A stretch of DNA of 64,000 nt from Persicirhabdus sediminis (GTDB lineage: Bacteria; Verrucomicrobiota; Verrucomicrobiia; Verrucomicrobiales; Akkermansiaceae): assembly GCF_016595495.1 (NCBI RefSeq), contig NZ_JAENIM010000009.1, positions 186,001 to 250,000 on the forward strand, in the 5' to 3' direction. This document shows positions 10,030-19,901 of the stretch, piece by piece. The position numbers and the translations under genes were made by a program. Each line of letters starts with the position of its first letter. The stretch's first letter is position 1. The notes below the pieces were generated by a model that saw only the letters and a program-made list of their open reading frames with translations, searched no databases and had not been told where the DNA came from.

Positions 10030-11376
10030 ATGAAAAAAAGACTTATCATCCCTATTATTGGTCTCCTCGCTAGCGCTTCCCTGCCAGCGGAAACACTCGA
10101 TCTAGAAAAAGATTCACTTAAGTTTGGTTTCATCAAACTGACTGATTGCGCTCCCATCGTCATCGCCAAAGAAAAAGGCTTCTTCGAAGACGAAGGTCTA
10201 CAAGTTGAAGTCATTGCTCAGCCTAACTGGAAGACCTTGCTAGATAACGTCATTTCTGGCGAACTAGATGGTGCTCACATGCTCTCAGGCCAGCCAATTG
10301 CTGCTACTATCGGCTTTGGTACCAAGGCTCACATCGTCACCGCCTTTACCATGGACCTCAACGGAAACGGCATCACTGTATCTAACTCCATCTGGGAACA
10401 GATGCAGGAAAACGATCCTAGACTCGATAGCCCAACACCTCCACACCCTATCTCAGCGGAGGCGCTCAAGCCAATCGTTGAAGAGAAGTTAGACGACGGT
10501 GAGAAACTGCAGATGGGCATGGTATTCCCAACATCTACTCACAACTACGAGCTACGCTACTGGCTTGCAGCCTCAGGTATCAACCCAGGCATGTATACAA
10601 AGTCAGACATCGGTGGCCGAACAGATGCTCAGGTAGAACTATCAGTTACTCCTCCACCAATGATGCCAGCAACGCTTGAAGCAGGTAACATTCAGGGCTA
10701 CTGCGTAGGTGAACCATGGAACCAAGCAGCTGTAGAAAAGGGAATAGGCGTACCTGTGACTACTAACTTCGATATCTGGAAAAATAACCCAGAGAAAGTA
10801 TTTGGTGTTTCTAAAGCATGGGCTGACGAAAACCCACAAACATATCTCGCTGTAACAAAAGCACTCATCCTTGCTGGTCAGTGGTTAGACGAAACTGATG
10901 CAAGCGGCAAGCTGGTTAACCGTGAAGAAGCTGCACGTATCCTCTCACGCCCAGACTATGTTGGAGCTGATTACGATGTGATCAAAAACTCAATGACAGG
11001 CTTCTTCTTATTCCAGAAGACAGACAAACGTGAAATGCCAGACTTCAACGTCTTCTACAAATACCACTGCACCTACCCATGGTACTCAGACGGTATTTGG
11101 TTCCTCACTCAGATGCGTCGTTGGGGACAAATCACAGAGGCCAAACCTAAAGATTGGTACCTCGAAACAGCTAAGGAAGTATACAAGCCTGAGATCTACC
11201 TCAAAGCTGCTCAACTCCTGCTAGACGAAGATAAAATCAAAAAAGAAGATATCCCTTGGGATAGCGACGGCTTCAAAGCTCCAACAACTGAATTCATCGA
11301 TGGCATCGAGTACAACGGCAAAGAGCCTATCAAATACCTCAATAGCCACAAGATCGGTAACAAAGATTCAGAGTAA
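10030..11376 (+). CDS. NrtA/CmpA-family ABC importer substrate-binding protein
   Basis: 448 residues. A short signal peptide (about 1-20, ending ...SASLPAE) sends it to the periplasm. The mature start '[19 protein letters not shown]' and the motif '[13 protein letters not shown]' are characteristic of the nitrate/nitrite/cyanate/bicarbonate-binding NrtA/CmpA family, and the length fits (about 400-450). It opens a plus-strand cluster with permease and ATPase genes. Nitrate is the likeliest ligand given the sigma-54-like promoters, but cyanate, bicarbonate or another small anion cannot be excluded; no nitrate reductase gene is in the window. A hairpin follows the stop and may raise its expression above that of the membrane genes. 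Confidence 0.82.
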   Translation: MKKRLIIPIIGLLASASLPAETLDLEKDSLKFGFIKLTDCAPIVIAKEKGFFEDEGLQVEVIAQPNWKTLLDNVISGELDGAHMLSGQPIAATIGFGTKAHIVTAFTMDLNGNGITVSNSIWEQMQENDPRLDSPTPPHPISAEALKPIVEEKLDDGEKLQMGMVFPTSTHNYELRYWLAASGINPGMYTKSDIGGRTDAQVELSVTPPPMMPATLEAGNIQGYCVGEPWNQAAVEKGIGVPVTTNFDIWKNNPEKVFGVSKAWADENPQTYLAVTKALILAGQWLDETDASGKLVNREEAARILSRPDYVGADYDVIKNSMTGFFLFQKTDKREMPDFNVFYKYHCTYPWYSDGIWFLTQMRRWGQITEAKPKDWYLETAKEVYKPEIYLKAAQLLLDEDKIKKEDIPWDSDGFKAPTTEFIDGIEYNGKEPIKYLNSHKIGNKDSE

Positions 11377-11408
11377 TACTCTACACTCCCCCATTTGACT
11401 CCATATCC

Positions 11409-11434
11409 AGCCGGGTCAGCTAACTGACCCGGCT
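11409..11434 (+). promoter_or_regulatory. Intra-operon hairpin after binding-protein gene
   Basis: Perfect 11-bp inverted repeat AGCCGGGTCAG / CTGACCCGGCT with a 4-base loop (CTAA), 32 bases after the binding-protein stop and 72 bases before the permease start. No T-run follows, so it looks like an mRNA-stabilising or partial-termination element. Such elements commonly let the binding protein be made in excess over the permease. Confidence 0.55.
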
Positions 11435-11506
11435 CCACTTCCACCATTCAGCACCCTGCTCGTCACCCCAGCCCTAAAGACTGAGCTCCTCATCACACAC
11501 GCTGTC

Positions 11507-13129
11507 ATGAAAATTCTATCATCTATCAAGTACCCACTTCTCAAGGCCATCGACATTTCAGGCCTAACGTTTCTATCACCTGTAGTTCGTTTGTGCTACG
11601 GCGAAGAACCTTCTGTCCAGCTGAAGAAAATCGGCCAATGGATCATCATTCCAGTCGCCGCCATGCTCTTATTTATCTTTGCGTGGAATGCTGGCTCAGG
11701 GCTGATCAAAACAAAAGCTGGCACCCTACCCACACCTGGTGAAACAGCCGATGCATTAGGATCTATCAATACCTTTGCTGATCGCGAAGACCTCAAAAAA
11801 GAGGCCTATAACTTAACTGGTGAAGAACGCTTGGCTGCTCTAGCTGTTGCCGAAGCCCAGCTAGCCAGCATCACACCTAAGGTGCAGGAAACTACAGATG
11901 CCGTGGCTCAAGCAAAGTCAGAGCACGAAAAAAGCATCGCAGTTGTCGTTGAGCCATTAGAAAAAAACTACGACGAGCTGAAAGAAAAGTTCTCACAAGC
12001 TCAGGACAAACGCAAACAAGAGCTCGAGAGTGTATCTGAAACTCTAGTCATTGGAGACAAAGCTAGCTACACCAAATTTCTCGACTTAGTAAAAGCTAAC
12101 GAATCCCAAACAGATGCTGAAAAAACTGAGCTAAGCTCACTCAAAGCAGCCATCAGTGATGCTCGCAACGATAAGTCTAAAAAAGTTGCTCTAGCATTGT
12201 CCATGCAGACAAAAGTAGCTGAAGAAAAGCAGTTCCTAGAAAAGCAGATTGAGCAACTCACCAAGCGCAACCGCTCAATCATGGTAGAATCTGCCGAAAC
12301 TAACATCTCCACAACTACCGAAGAACTCTATCAACTCACCGGAGCTGACGCCTACAAAAAAGCACGCAGTATCGCTAAAGATGAATCTCGTTTAGAGAAA
12401 ACTATCGAATCAAAATACGCTCAACCAGCTACACTTTGGTATCAAGTTAGACGTTCCATCCTTTGTGTATTTACCGGATTCATTATCGGTGCTGGCATCG
12501 CTATCCCTATCGGCATCCTCTGTGGACTCAACTCTACCTTCATGGCAGCCATGACTCCATTCATCGCCATCTTCAAACCAGTATCACCTATCGTTTGGCT
12601 ACCAATCGCTCTGATTATCGTTGGTGGATTCATTCCTGATCCAGAAAATAACGCTGTCATTCAGTGGCTCTGGAAAGCTCCTCTTATCGATATATACAAA
12701 ATCAACCCAGCATTTATCGCCTCAGCAATCACCGTAGCTCTATGTTCACTCTGGGCCACATTGGCTAACACAGCTCTCGGTGTCGCTAGCATTGATAAGG
12801 ATCACATGAACGTTGCTAGAGTACTCAAGCTAGGTTTCTGGTCACGTCTGTTCAAGATCGTCATCCCATCAGCGCTACCTCTCATCTTTGCAGGACTTCG
12901 CATTTCACTCGGCGTCGGCTGGATGGTTCTGATTGCAGCTGAACTTCTATCATCCTCTGAAGGTATCGGTAAGTTCGTATGGGATCAGTTTAACAACGGA
13001 GCCTCTGACTCATTCGCTAAAATGATGGTTGTCGTCTTCGTAGTTGGTTTTGTTGGACTCATTCTCGACCGTATCATGATCGTCTTCCAACGCCTCGTTT
13101 CCTTCGAAGGATCAAAGGCTGCTATCTAA
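11507..13129 (+). CDS. NrtB-like ABC permease with long periplasmic coiled-coil insertion
   Basis: 540 residues, about twice the usual 250-300 of NrtB/TauC/SsuC permeases. A first membrane segment lies at about 42-66, followed by '[11 protein letters not shown]' (73-84), which is the usual post-TM1 loop of the family. Instead of leading within about 30 residues to the next helix, residues about 95-305 are a Lys/Glu/Ala-rich stretch with heptad character (for example [16 protein letters not shown]), predicted to be a coiled coil outside the membrane. The standard permease core resumes at about 315 ('[16 protein letters not shown]') with the BPD cytoplasmic loop ('[14 protein letters not shown]', 'K-I-V-I-P-S-A-L-P'). 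It partners the binding protein and the two ATPases. Confidence 0.8.
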   Translation: MKILSSIKYPLLKAIDISGLTFLSPVVRLCYGEEPSVQLKKIGQWIIIPVAAMLLFIFAWNAGSGLIKTKAGTLPTPGETADALGSINTFADREDLKKEAYNLTGEERLAALAVAEAQLASITPKVQETTDAVAQAKSEHEKSIAVVVEPLEKNYDELKEKFSQAQDKRKQELESVSETLVIGDKASYTKFLDLVKANESQTDAEKTELSSLKAAISDARNDKSKKVALALSMQTKVAEEKQFLEKQIEQLTKRNRSIMVESAETNISTTTEELYQLTGADAYKKARSIAKDESRLEKTIESKYAQPATLWYQVRRSILCVFTGFIIGAGIAIPIGILCGLNSTFMAAMTPFIAIFKPVSPIVWLPIALIIVGGFIPDPENNAVIQWLWKAPLIDIYKINPAFIASAITVALCSLWATLANTALGVASIDKDHMNVARVLKLGFWSRLFKIVIPSALPLIFAGLRISLGVGWMVLIAAELLSSSEGIGKFVWDQFNNGASDSFAKMMVVVFVVGFVGLILDRIMIVFQRLVSFEGSKAAI

Positions 13130-13148
13130 TTCCTAACTCAATAAGAGC

Positions 13149-14054
13149 ATGTCCTATTTGGAACTCAAAGATGTCTCGGTCTCATTTGGCCCAGCATCGA
13201 ATCGAACTGAGGTTCTCTCTAACCTCAATTTAAAAGTAGAGGAAAACGAATTTGTAGCCGTGATTGGATTCTCTGGCGCAGGTAAGTCCACATTGATGTC
13301 ACTACTAGCTGGCCTGCAAGAGCCTACTAATGGCGAGGTACTCTTCAAAGGTAAGCCCATCAAAGGCCCCGGCCCAGACCTCGGCATCATGTTTCAGAAC
13401 TACTCACTGTTGCCGTGGCTCTCAGTCAACGACAACGTCAAACTAGCCGTTAACAAGGTATTTCCAGAACTATCCAAAAAGGAAGTCGATGAAAAAATCC
13501 ACAACTACGTTGAGATGGTTAGACTCGACCACGCTGGTGACAAAAAGCCACATGAACTAAGTGGAGGCATGCGCCAGCGCGCCTCACTCGCTCGTACCTT
13601 ATCATTAGATCCTGAAGTTCTTCTACTTGACGAACCTCTATCAGCACTCGATGCCCTAACACGCTCAGAGTTGCAGGACCAGATTCTCAACATCTGGGAA
13701 CGCGACAAACGCACCGTAGTCATGATTACTAACGACGTGGACGAAGCAGTTCTCATGGCAGACAGAATTGTTCCCCTAACGATGGGACCAAAGGCCACCC
13801 TAGCTGATGAGTTCATCGTCAATATGGAGAGACCTCGGGACCGCCACACGCTCAATGACCACCCAGAATTTATGCGCCTGAAAGCGGAAATCACCCGCTT
13901 TATGATGAATCTAAACAAAGAAGCTAAGAGTCTAGCAAAACCTGTTAATACCAGCATGCCAGACATCGCACCTAAAGATTTCACCGTACCATCTGGCCGT
14001 CCACAATTCAGCCGCAACTTCAAAATCAGCGCTAGCCCGAGCACTCCATCATAA
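13149..14054 (+). CDS. NrtC/D-like ABC ATPase with altered H-loop
   Basis: 301 residues, cytoplasmic. Walker [10 protein letters not shown] (40-48), Q-loop Gln83, signature L-S-G-G-M-R-Q-R (137-144), Walker B L-L-L-D-E-P (158-163). The switch position is 'M-I-T-N-D-V-D-E-A', with Asn195 where ABC ATPases normally carry His. The catalytic Glu162 is intact. About 40 residues beyond the ATPase domain form a Pro/Ser-rich tail. It follows the permease by 19 bases and precedes the second ATPase by 8, so the two probably pair as a heterodimer under the permease. Tandem non-identical ATPases are typical of nitrate importers (NrtC/NrtD), but this one lacks the NrtA-like regulatory domain of cyanobacterial NrtC. 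Confidence 0.85.
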   Translation: MSYLELKDVSVSFGPASNRTEVLSNLNLKVEENEFVAVIGFSGAGKSTLMSLLAGLQEPTNGEVLFKGKPIKGPGPDLGIMFQNYSLLPWLSVNDNVKLAVNKVFPELSKKEVDEKIHNYVEMVRLDHAGDKKPHELSGGMRQRASLARTLSLDPEVLLLDEPLSALDALTRSELQDQILNIWERDKRTVVMITNDVDEAVLMADRIVPLTMGPKATLADEFIVNMERPRDRHTLNDHPEFMRLKAEITRFMMNLNKEAKSLAKPVNTSMPDIAPKDFTVPSGRPQFSRNFKISASPSTPS

Positions 14055-14062
14055 TTAACCCT

Positions 14063-14968
14063 ATGAAGACTCAATCAAAATTTGTTGAAATCTCCCACCT
14101 CGTCAAAGAGTACCCCAACCCATATGGCGACGACTTTAGGGTCATCGAAGATTTTAACCTGAATATCAAAAAGGGTGAGTTCATCTCACTTATTGGCCAC
14201 TCAGGCTGCGGCAAATCTACCGTGCTCACCATGCTCGCCGGACTCAACGAAATCTCAGATGGCGGCATCATTGTTGGGGATAAAGAAATTGACGGCCCTG
14301 GTCCAGATCGCTCCGTGGTATTTCAGGCTCCGTGTTTGATGCCATGGATGTCTGCCTACGGCAATGTGATGTTAGGAGTAAAAAATATCTACCCACACGC
14401 CACCAAAGCACAGCAAAAACAAATCGTAGAACACGCACTTTCAGTTGTCGGCCTAGCTGACTCAATGAAAAAGTATCCAAGTGAAATGTCTGGCGGCATG
14501 CAACAGCGAGTCGGTATTGCTAGAGCCATTGCCCTGCAACCAAAAGTTCTCTTGCTAGATGAACCCTTTGGCCGACTGGATTCACTTACTCGCATGGAAC
14601 TGCAAGATGTGATTGTCGACATCATCGCTAAAGAGCAACTCACTGCCATGATCGTAACTCACGACGTCGACGAAGCTGTGTTCATGGCTGACCGCTGCGT
14701 CATGATGTCTAACGGGCCAAAAGCCAGTGTTGGCGAAATTCTCGAAATTGACTTCGACCGCCCGCGTGACCGTGAGAAAATCTTCAAAGATTCACAATTT
14801 TTTGCCTATCGTGAGCACCTTCTAGCATTCCTAGAGCAACGCTCACACATCAAAGACAAAGCGCGCATTTTCTCCGATAAATCAACGCTTGGATTTATGT
14901 CCGAGCAAGAACTGCACGATTTCCAAGTTAAGCTCGGCGTTCCCCCGCAGCCAGCTCAAGGTCACTAA
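14063..14968 (+). CDS. NrtD-like ABC ATPase
   Basis: 301 residues. All motifs are canonical: Walker [10 protein letters not shown] (45-53), Q-loop Gln89, signature M-S-G-G-M-Q-Q-R (142-149), Walker B L-L-L-D-E-P (163-168) and H-loop His200 in 'V-T-H-D-V-D-E-A'. The C-terminal 'D-R-P-R-D-R' tail matches nitrate/taurine-type ATPases. Together with the preceding ATPase it would energise the coiled-coil permease. It ends the ABC gene run; the following 169 bases hold a separate promoter for the porin. Confidence 0.88.
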   Translation: MKTQSKFVEISHLVKEYPNPYGDDFRVIEDFNLNIKKGEFISLIGHSGCGKSTVLTMLAGLNEISDGGIIVGDKEIDGPGPDRSVVFQAPCLMPWMSAYGNVMLGVKNIYPHATKAQQKQIVEHALSVVGLADSMKKYPSEMSGGMQQRVGIARAIALQPKVLLLDEPFGRLDSLTRMELQDVIVDIIAKEQLTAMIVTHDVDEAVFMADRCVMMSNGPKASVGEILEIDFDRPRDREKIFKDSQFFAYREHLLAFLEQRSHIKDKARIFSDKSTLGFMSEQELHDFQVKLGVPPQPAQGH

Positions 14969-15059
14969 AACATTTGAATCAATCAAACCTCTCGATTCAC
15001 AATCAAAGATTAATCGGTAAAGTTAATCGGCAGGTATTTCTATCTCCCACAAATATAAC

Positions 15060-15103
15060 GCGGTAGAGCTTACATAATAAGTTGGCACAATATATGCTAC
15101 CGC
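15060..15103 (+). repeat. Inverted repeat framing the porin promoter
   Basis: GCGGTAG at 15060-15066 is exactly complementary in reverse to CTACCGC at 15097-15103, with 30 bases between. The pair surrounds the sigma-54-like -24 box. It could be an operator for a dimeric regulator such as the nearby LysR protein, or chance. Confidence 0.3.
15083..15098 (+). promoter_or_regulatory. Likely sigma-54 promoter of the porin gene
   Basis: TGGCAC, five bases, then ATGCT: a match to TGGCAC-N5-TTGCW at every position except the first T of the -12 box. The -12 element ends 39 bases before the porin ATG, leaving room for a short leader. It supports nitrogen-status (RpoN plus an enhancer-binding protein) control of the anion uptake cluster. 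I did not find a clear NtrC site. Confidence 0.5.
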
Positions 15104-15137
15104 TCTATAAAAAATATGCACTTATTGCAAACAGAAC

Positions 15138-16397
15138 ATGAATACTAAAAAATCCATTGCTGTGGCCATTTGTATGGGCCCACTCACCCTAGCACAACTT
15201 GCAACTGCTGGATCAGACGACCTCGTCGTTCCAGCCGCCCCCGAAGCCAAACAAATTGGTGATTACCTCAAGCCAGTTTTTGACGTACGTCTTCGCTACG
15301 AATACCGCGATCAAGACGGACTTGAGTCATCTAACTCTATCACAGCCCGTGCACGCGCAGGTCTGATGCTCAAAGACCTTCACGGTTTCAGCGCATTGGT
15401 AGAGGCTGAAGGTACAGTCGCACTGCTAGATGACTACAACTCAGGAGCTGCTGGAGCCCGTCCATTTAATCCAGGACAAACTGCTATCAGTGACCCTGAA
15501 AACCTGGAAATGAACCGCGTATGGGCTCAGTACGAGCGCAACGAATGGGCTATCAAAGCTGGTCGTCAGCGCATCATCCGCAACAACGCTGCCTTCATCG
15601 GTAACGTTGGCTGGAGACAGAATGAGCAGACATTTGACGCTGCTCAGCTGAGCTATAAAGCCGAGGCTGCATCTATCAGCTATGTCTATGCTGACCAAGT
15701 GAACCGAATTTTTGGTAAAGACGCAGCAGGTGGCGCCAAAGAATTTGAAGGCGACTTCCACCTCATCGACGGCCAATTTGACAGCCCAATTGGCAAAGTT
15801 GGCGCGTATGCCTACCTCATGGATGTGGAGAACGTAACTAAAGTGGGTAACAACACCGTTGGTGCCTATAACACTTTTGACCTTCTCTCTGGCAAACTCT
15901 ATCTCGAAGGTGCCTATCAGTCACAGGGCAACTCTAACTCTTTTGACTATAGCTCAGGTTACGGTCACGCTCACTACACACTCAGCTGTGAAGATACCAA
16001 ACAATCTTTCTCATTCGGCCTTGAGTACCTTGAGCAAGCCTTCGTTACGCCGCTCGCTACCGTACATGCCTTCAACGGCTTTGCAGACGCCTTCATTGGC
16101 GACCGTATTGGTTTAAGCAAAAACAACGATGGCACCCGCTCAAACAACTACGAAGGTCTCTCTGACTTTTATGTAAAGTACACCAAAAAAGGCCTTCCTT
16201 ACGGTCTTGTAGGCAAAGCCCACGCTCACTACTTCCTCACAGATAGCTTTGATAACAGCTACGGTTGGGAACTTGATGGTGTGCTAGTTAAGAAGTTCAA
16301 CGAGAACTTCACTGGCCTAATCAAAGCAGCTTACTTCTTCGGAGATAGCCGCCCTGACATCGCCCAGATCACCACTGATCTTAGCTATACATTCTAA
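15138..16397 (+). CDS. Outer-membrane beta-barrel porin (alginate-export-like)
   Basis: 419 residues with a signal peptide (about 1-24, ending ...A-T-A-G). The mature protein alternates polar and hydrophobic residues, has aromatic girdles and ends in 'T-T-D-L-S-Y-T-F', an outer-membrane C-terminal strand with terminal Phe. 'V-R-L-R-Y-E-Y-R' near the start and 'A-G-R-Q-R-I-I-R-N-N-A-A-F-I-G' are typical of the alginate-export (AlgE-like) barrel family, which includes many general porins not tied to alginate. Its position directly after the ABC importer suggests that it carries the same small anion across the outer membrane. It has its own sigma-54-like promoter and a strong hairpin after the stop. 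Confidence 0.78.
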   Translation: MNTKKSIAVAICMGPLTLAQLATAGSDDLVVPAAPEAKQIGDYLKPVFDVRLRYEYRDQDGLESSNSITARARAGLMLKDLHGFSALVEAEGTVALLDDYNSGAAGARPFNPGQTAISDPENLEMNRVWAQYERNEWAIKAGRQRIIRNNAAFIGNVGWRQNEQTFDAAQLSYKAEAASISYVYADQVNRIFGKDAAGGAKEFEGDFHLIDGQFDSPIGKVGAYAYLMDVENVTKVGNNTVGAYNTFDLLSGKLYLEGAYQSQGNSNSFDYSSGYGHAHYTLSCEDTKQSFSFGLEYLEQAFVTPLATVHAFNGFADAFIGDRIGLSKNNDGTRSNNYEGLSDFYVKYTKKGLPYGLVGKAHAHYFLTDSFDNSYGWELDGVLVKKFNENFTGLIKAAYFFGDSRPDIAQITTDLSYTF

Positions 16398-16407
16398 TCA
16401 ATCCCAT

Positions 16408-16450
16408 TGTGCGGCCTAAACTTTTGTGTGTTTTCAACTTAGGCCGCACA
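16408..16450 (+). terminator. Terminator of the porin gene
   Basis: Perfect 12-bp stem TGTGCGGCCTAA / TTAGGCCGCACA with a 19-base loop, starting 11 bases after the porin stop and followed by TTT. It separates the porin from the LysR gene. Confidence 0.7.
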
Positions 16451-16499
16451 TTTCCCCCACTTTATGAAAACGCTCATTAACACGCTTCCGTGACTCAAT

Positions 16500-17444
16500 A
16501 TGAACATGATTCTACCAGAACTGAGACAAATTCGTGCATTCAAAGCTGTAGCTGAGCACCTGAGCTTCACAGCAGCAGCCTATGAACTCAACCTGACCCA
16601 GTCAGCTATTAGTCACTCAGTTAAGTCACTGGAAAATCTGCTAGGAACCACATTGATTGATCGAGTAGGCAAATCTATCACCTTGAGCCAGGCTGGCAAT
16701 TTATTTTACCGCAGAGCCAAAGGCATACTAACTGATCTTGAAGTCGCCTGTAATGAGATCGAAGTGCTGAGCCGCTGGGGCCAAGGACGTCTGCGCATTG
16801 GTGCGACGAGTACCATTTGCCATTACGTACTGCCCCAAGTTCTAAGCCAATTTCAGAATGAATACGCGCATTGCCAGATTAGTATCGAAACTAACGATAC
16901 AGAAGAACTAATGGCAATGATGAAGCAAGGGAAGATCGACATCGTCATTGGCCTAACGGACACCCATCCGTACCCAAATTTCAACAATTACCTTCTATTT
17001 GAAGACAAGCTCATGCTCTGCATGTCAGCCGACCACGCGTGGGCGAAGTTAGATTCTATCCCGCTCGAAGAGATCAGCAATGAGCAAATCATGATCTACT
17101 CGCGCACGAGTACCACCTATCGCATTATCAGCGACCACTTCAAGCTGCGGGATATCCAGCTGAAACGCACGCTCGCGCTAGGAGACATGCATGCCATTAA
17201 AGAAATGACCCGCCTGGGCATTGGCGCAAGTATCGTCTCTCCTTGGGTGATAGAGCGAGAGCTGGAGAATAAAGAGCTAGCGATCAAAGATCTACCAATT
17301 CCTGCTCCAGTAAGAAGATGGGGGCTATTTACCCACAAAGACCGTGAGCTCATGGCCCACGATCATCGCTTCATTGAGCTCTGTCAGGATATTTGCAGCA
17401 AATACCACATGACTGACAAGTTGCTCAAAAGTAAAATAGCTTAA
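16500..17444 (+). CDS. LysR-type transcriptional regulator
   Basis: 314 residues. The N-terminal winged helix-turn-helix is clear: 'L-R-Q-I-R-A-F-K-A-V-A-E-H-L-S-F-T-A-A-A' then 'L-N-L-T-Q-S-A-I-S-H-S-V-K-S-L-E' (about 7-50). A linker helix and the periplasmic-binding-protein-like co-inducer domain follow (about 90-300; 'G-R-L-R-I-G-A-T-S-T', 'M-K-Q-G-K-I-D-I-V-I-G'). It lies on the same strand after the porin, with 50 bases from terminator to start, so it may have its own promoter. Regulation of the adjacent importer/porin cluster, in the manner of NtcB/CynR/Nac, is inference from position. Confidence 0.85.
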   Translation: MNMILPELRQIRAFKAVAEHLSFTAAAYELNLTQSAISHSVKSLENLLGTTLIDRVGKSITLSQAGNLFYRRAKGILTDLEVACNEIEVLSRWGQGRLRIGATSTICHYVLPQVLSQFQNEYAHCQISIETNDTEELMAMMKQGKIDIVIGLTDTHPYPNFNNYLLFEDKLMLCMSADHAWAKLDSIPLEEISNEQIMIYSRTSTTYRIISDHFKLRDIQLKRTLALGDMHAIKEMTRLGIGASIVSPWVIERELENKELAIKDLPIPAPVRRWGLFTHKDRELMAHDHRFIELCQDICSKYHMTDKLLKSKIA

Positions 17445-17447
17445 GCT

Positions 17448-17478
17448 ACTAACTGGATAGCAACACCATCCAGTTAGT
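17448..17478. terminator. Bidirectional hairpin between LysR and DUF4861 genes
   Basis: Perfect 11-bp stem ACTAACTGGAT / ATCCAGTTAGT with a 9-base loop, lying between the two convergent stop codons. No strong T-tract on either strand. Confidence 0.6.
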
Positions 17479-17488
17479 GACAATGAAG

Positions 17489-18604
17489 TTATCGAAGCAC
17501 TTTCACTTCCAATGGCTTCTCAAGCTGGGCACGGAAACTAGCTAGATAGTTTTCCCAGTCTGCTTTATCTTTAAAAGTGTTAGCCTTGACCCAGCCAAAT
17601 CCGATATAACAATCAAATTTACCGTCTGCTCCGGTGTTGAGTTTGCCCCAAATGTGAGACTCATCTCTCGCCGCTACCTTCACGGTATCAAATTCTGGAT
17701 TTTCGGAGAAAACAACGCCAACACCTAGAGGACCGGCACCTTTAATACTTTCCCAAACACTCATCCAGCTTGTATCGTTAGAAACCTGACCTTTACCATC
17801 ATGGGTGGTAATGCCTACGGCTGCAGTAAGATCAATTGGCTTACCATCCTGAGTGAACATAGAAGATGAGTGAAACACGTGCTGCCCCAAATCAATGGTG
17901 ATGGTTTTAGCCTCTTCCACCTTGCCACCTTTATAATCGTATTCGTAGAACAATGTAAACCGGCTACGCAGAGGGCCATTGCATTCAACTTCACTGCGAG
18001 TGAATGTATTAGATGTTAGGTAATCATTTCCAACTACAATAGCTGTACCACCTGTACCACGAGACTTTCCAACATGATATGGGTCGTGCCCTTCGCCATG
18101 GTCTTTATGATAAGAAACCTTTTCTTCGAGATGCAGTTTATACCACTTATCGATGATAGGATAGTTCACGCGCTTTAACCACGCGTCAATGCCGCTATCC
18201 TCGTTACTCTCACGCAGAGCTGGTCCATAAGTACGGAATGCGATGTAATCATTCTCCCAAGCAAAGTCATCTGCGCGCTCAGGAACTAAGCGAGCGAAGG
18301 TACTTCTATCACCATGATCGGCTTTTGACTTACCGCTGGTAATTTCAAATTTCACAGCTTCTAATGCCTTGAAATCCGACTGGAATAATAAGTTTGTGCC
18401 GTCCAGTTGAGTAACTAACTCATTTCCTGACGAATCTTTCACGATGTATTCCTCAGCCTTAAAATCAAACTGTGAAACATCTAACTGAACGATCGCCGAC
18501 TTCAATGGCACTTCGCTAGGGTTGTTAACTTCGAAACGCTGAAGGTCCGCGCTAGCTATGCCTGATAAGGCCAGCATTATGCTGAGGGAATATCTCATTT
18601 TCAT
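17489..18604 (-). CDS. Secreted DUF4861 family protein, pectin/uronate gene block
   Basis: 371 residues with a signal peptide (about 1-19, ending S-G-I-A-S-A). The body is beta-rich and His/Asp containing ('Y-H-K-D-H-G-E-G-H-D-P-Y-H-V-G', 'F-R-T-Y-G-P-A-L-R', 'C-Y-I-G-F-G-W-V-K'), which I recognise as the DUF4861 family often found in polyuronide-degradation loci beside GH105 enzymes and Kdu proteins. The biochemical function is not established to my knowledge. It follows the TRAP large permease by 13 bases on the same strand and is probably the last gene of that transcript. A role in processing or binding unsaturated uronates outside the cytoplasm is inference. Confidence 0.7.
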   Translation of the reverse strand: MKMRYSLSIMLALSGIASADLQRFEVNNPSEVPLKSAIVQLDVSQFDFKAEEYIVKDSSGNELVTQLDGTNLLFQSDFKALEAVKFEITSGKSKADHGDRSTFARLVPERADDFAWENDYIAFRTYGPALRESNEDSGIDAWLKRVNYPIIDKWYKLHLEEKVSYHKDHGEGHDPYHVGKSRGTGGTAIVVGNDYLTSNTFTRSEVECNGPLRSRFTLFYEYDYKGGKVEEAKTITIDLGQHVFHSSSMFTQDGKPIDLTAAVGITTHDGKGQVSNDTSWMSVWESIKGAGPLGVGVVFSENPEFDTVKVAARDESHIWGKLNTGADGKFDCYIGFGWVKANTFKDKADWENYLASFRAQLEKPLEVKVLR

Positions 18605-18617
18605 ATATCTATAATGG

Positions 18618-19901
18618 TTATTTTAGAAAGCTAGGAAGAAACTCCGATAGAAACGGAACAAACGTAATAAGCAAAAGAGCGCAAACCATCGCTATGAAGA
18701 AGGGAATCATTGCAGGAGTAACCTTTGCAATAGACGTCTTACCTACGCCACAGCCAATAAACAGACAGGTCCCAACAGGTGGAGTGCACAAACCGATACA
18801 TAGGTTGGCAATCATTATGATGCCAAAATGAATTTCGGAAATTCCGAGCTCACCAGCTACAGGTAGAAAAATAGGCGTGAAGATAAGAACCGCTGGGGTC
18901 ATATCCATGAACGTTCCCACTGCTAATAGAACCAAATTGATGCATAACAGAATGATGATTGGCTGTGATGAAATCCCTAGCATAAACGCACTAACTTCAC
19001 GTGGAATATTTTCAATCGTTAGTAACCATGACATGCCTGAACTAGCGCCAATCAACAACATCACAACAGCTGTAGTAATGCCGGTTTGGATAAAGATGCT
19101 AGGCATGTCGGCGAGCTTGACTTCACGGTAAACGACCACAGCTAACAAGAACGAGTAAGCCACCGCAATAGCTGCAGCTTCCGTAGCAGTAAAGACACCG
19201 CCCAAGATTCCACCAATAACAATAACGATGAGAAGCAGGCTCAAAATAGCACGGCTGAAAGTCTTCACGATCTCAGCAAATGATGAGCGCTCACCTGCAG
19301 CTAGACCTTTGCGTTTTGTGTAGATAAAACAAACAACCATGATCGCTAGGCCTGTAAGAATACCGGGGAGAATGCCAGCTAGAAACATCGCGCCAATAGA
19401 AGCGCCTGAGGCAACCGCATATACAATCATGATGTTGCTAGGCGGGATCATCATGCCAGTAGTCGCCGCAGTTGTCGTTACAGCAACATTGAACTCGTTA
19501 GGGTAACCCTTACGTTTCATTTCAGGAATCATAAAGCCACCAACTGAAGATACCGCAGCTGCTGCCGATCCAGAAATTGAACCAAAAAGCATGCAGGTGA
19601 GCGTATTAACGTAACCTAGACCGCCTGGAAATCTGCCAACACATGCGCCAGCAAAATCAATCAGACGTCTAGCCATTCCCCCTTTGCCCATTAAGATTCC
19701 GGATAGAATAAAAAATGGAATTGCCAACAAAGCAAAGCTATCAATGCCGCTGGCCATCCTGTTAGCGACTACATATGTTGCCTCTAAATCTGAGGCAATC
19801 AGGCACAGCCATGTCGACAGAGCAATAGCTACGGCAATCGAAGTATTACTGATTAACAGAGCCGCAAAACTAACTAATAAAATAATAATTACGTCATTCA
19901 T
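18618..19901 (-). CDS. dctM: TRAP transporter large membrane subunit (DctM family)
   Basis: 427 residues, very hydrophobic, about 11-12 membrane helices. The family signatures 'F-F-I-L-S-G-I-L-M-G-K-G-G-M-A-R-R' and 'I-S-G-S-A-A-A-A-V-S-S-V-G-G' and the C-terminal 'C-I-G-L-C-T-P-P-V-G-T' are present. It carries the sodium-driven transport pathway. It overlaps the small subunit by four bases (ATGA), so translation is coupled. The context points to import of uronate mono- or disaccharides. Confidence 0.93.
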   Translation of the reverse strand: MNDVIIILLVSFAALLISNTSIAVAIALSTWLCLIASDLEATYVVANRMASGIDSFALLAIPFFILSGILMGKGGMARRLIDFAGACVGRFPGGLGYVNTLTCMLFGSISGSAAAAVSSVGGFMIPEMKRKGYPNEFNVAVTTTAATTGMMIPPSNIMIVYAVASGASIGAMFLAGILPGILTGLAIMVVCFIYTKRKGLAAGERSSFAEIVKTFSRAILSLLLIVIVIGGILGGVFTATEAAAIAVAYSFLLAVVVYREVKLADMPSIFIQTGITTAVVMLLIGASSGMSWLLTIENIPREVSAFMLGISSQPIIILLCINLVLLAVGTFMDMTPAVLIFTPIFLPVAGELGISEIHFGIIMIANLCIGLCTPPVGTCLFIGCGVGKTSIAKVTPAMIPFFIAMVCALLLITFVPFLSEFLPSFLK

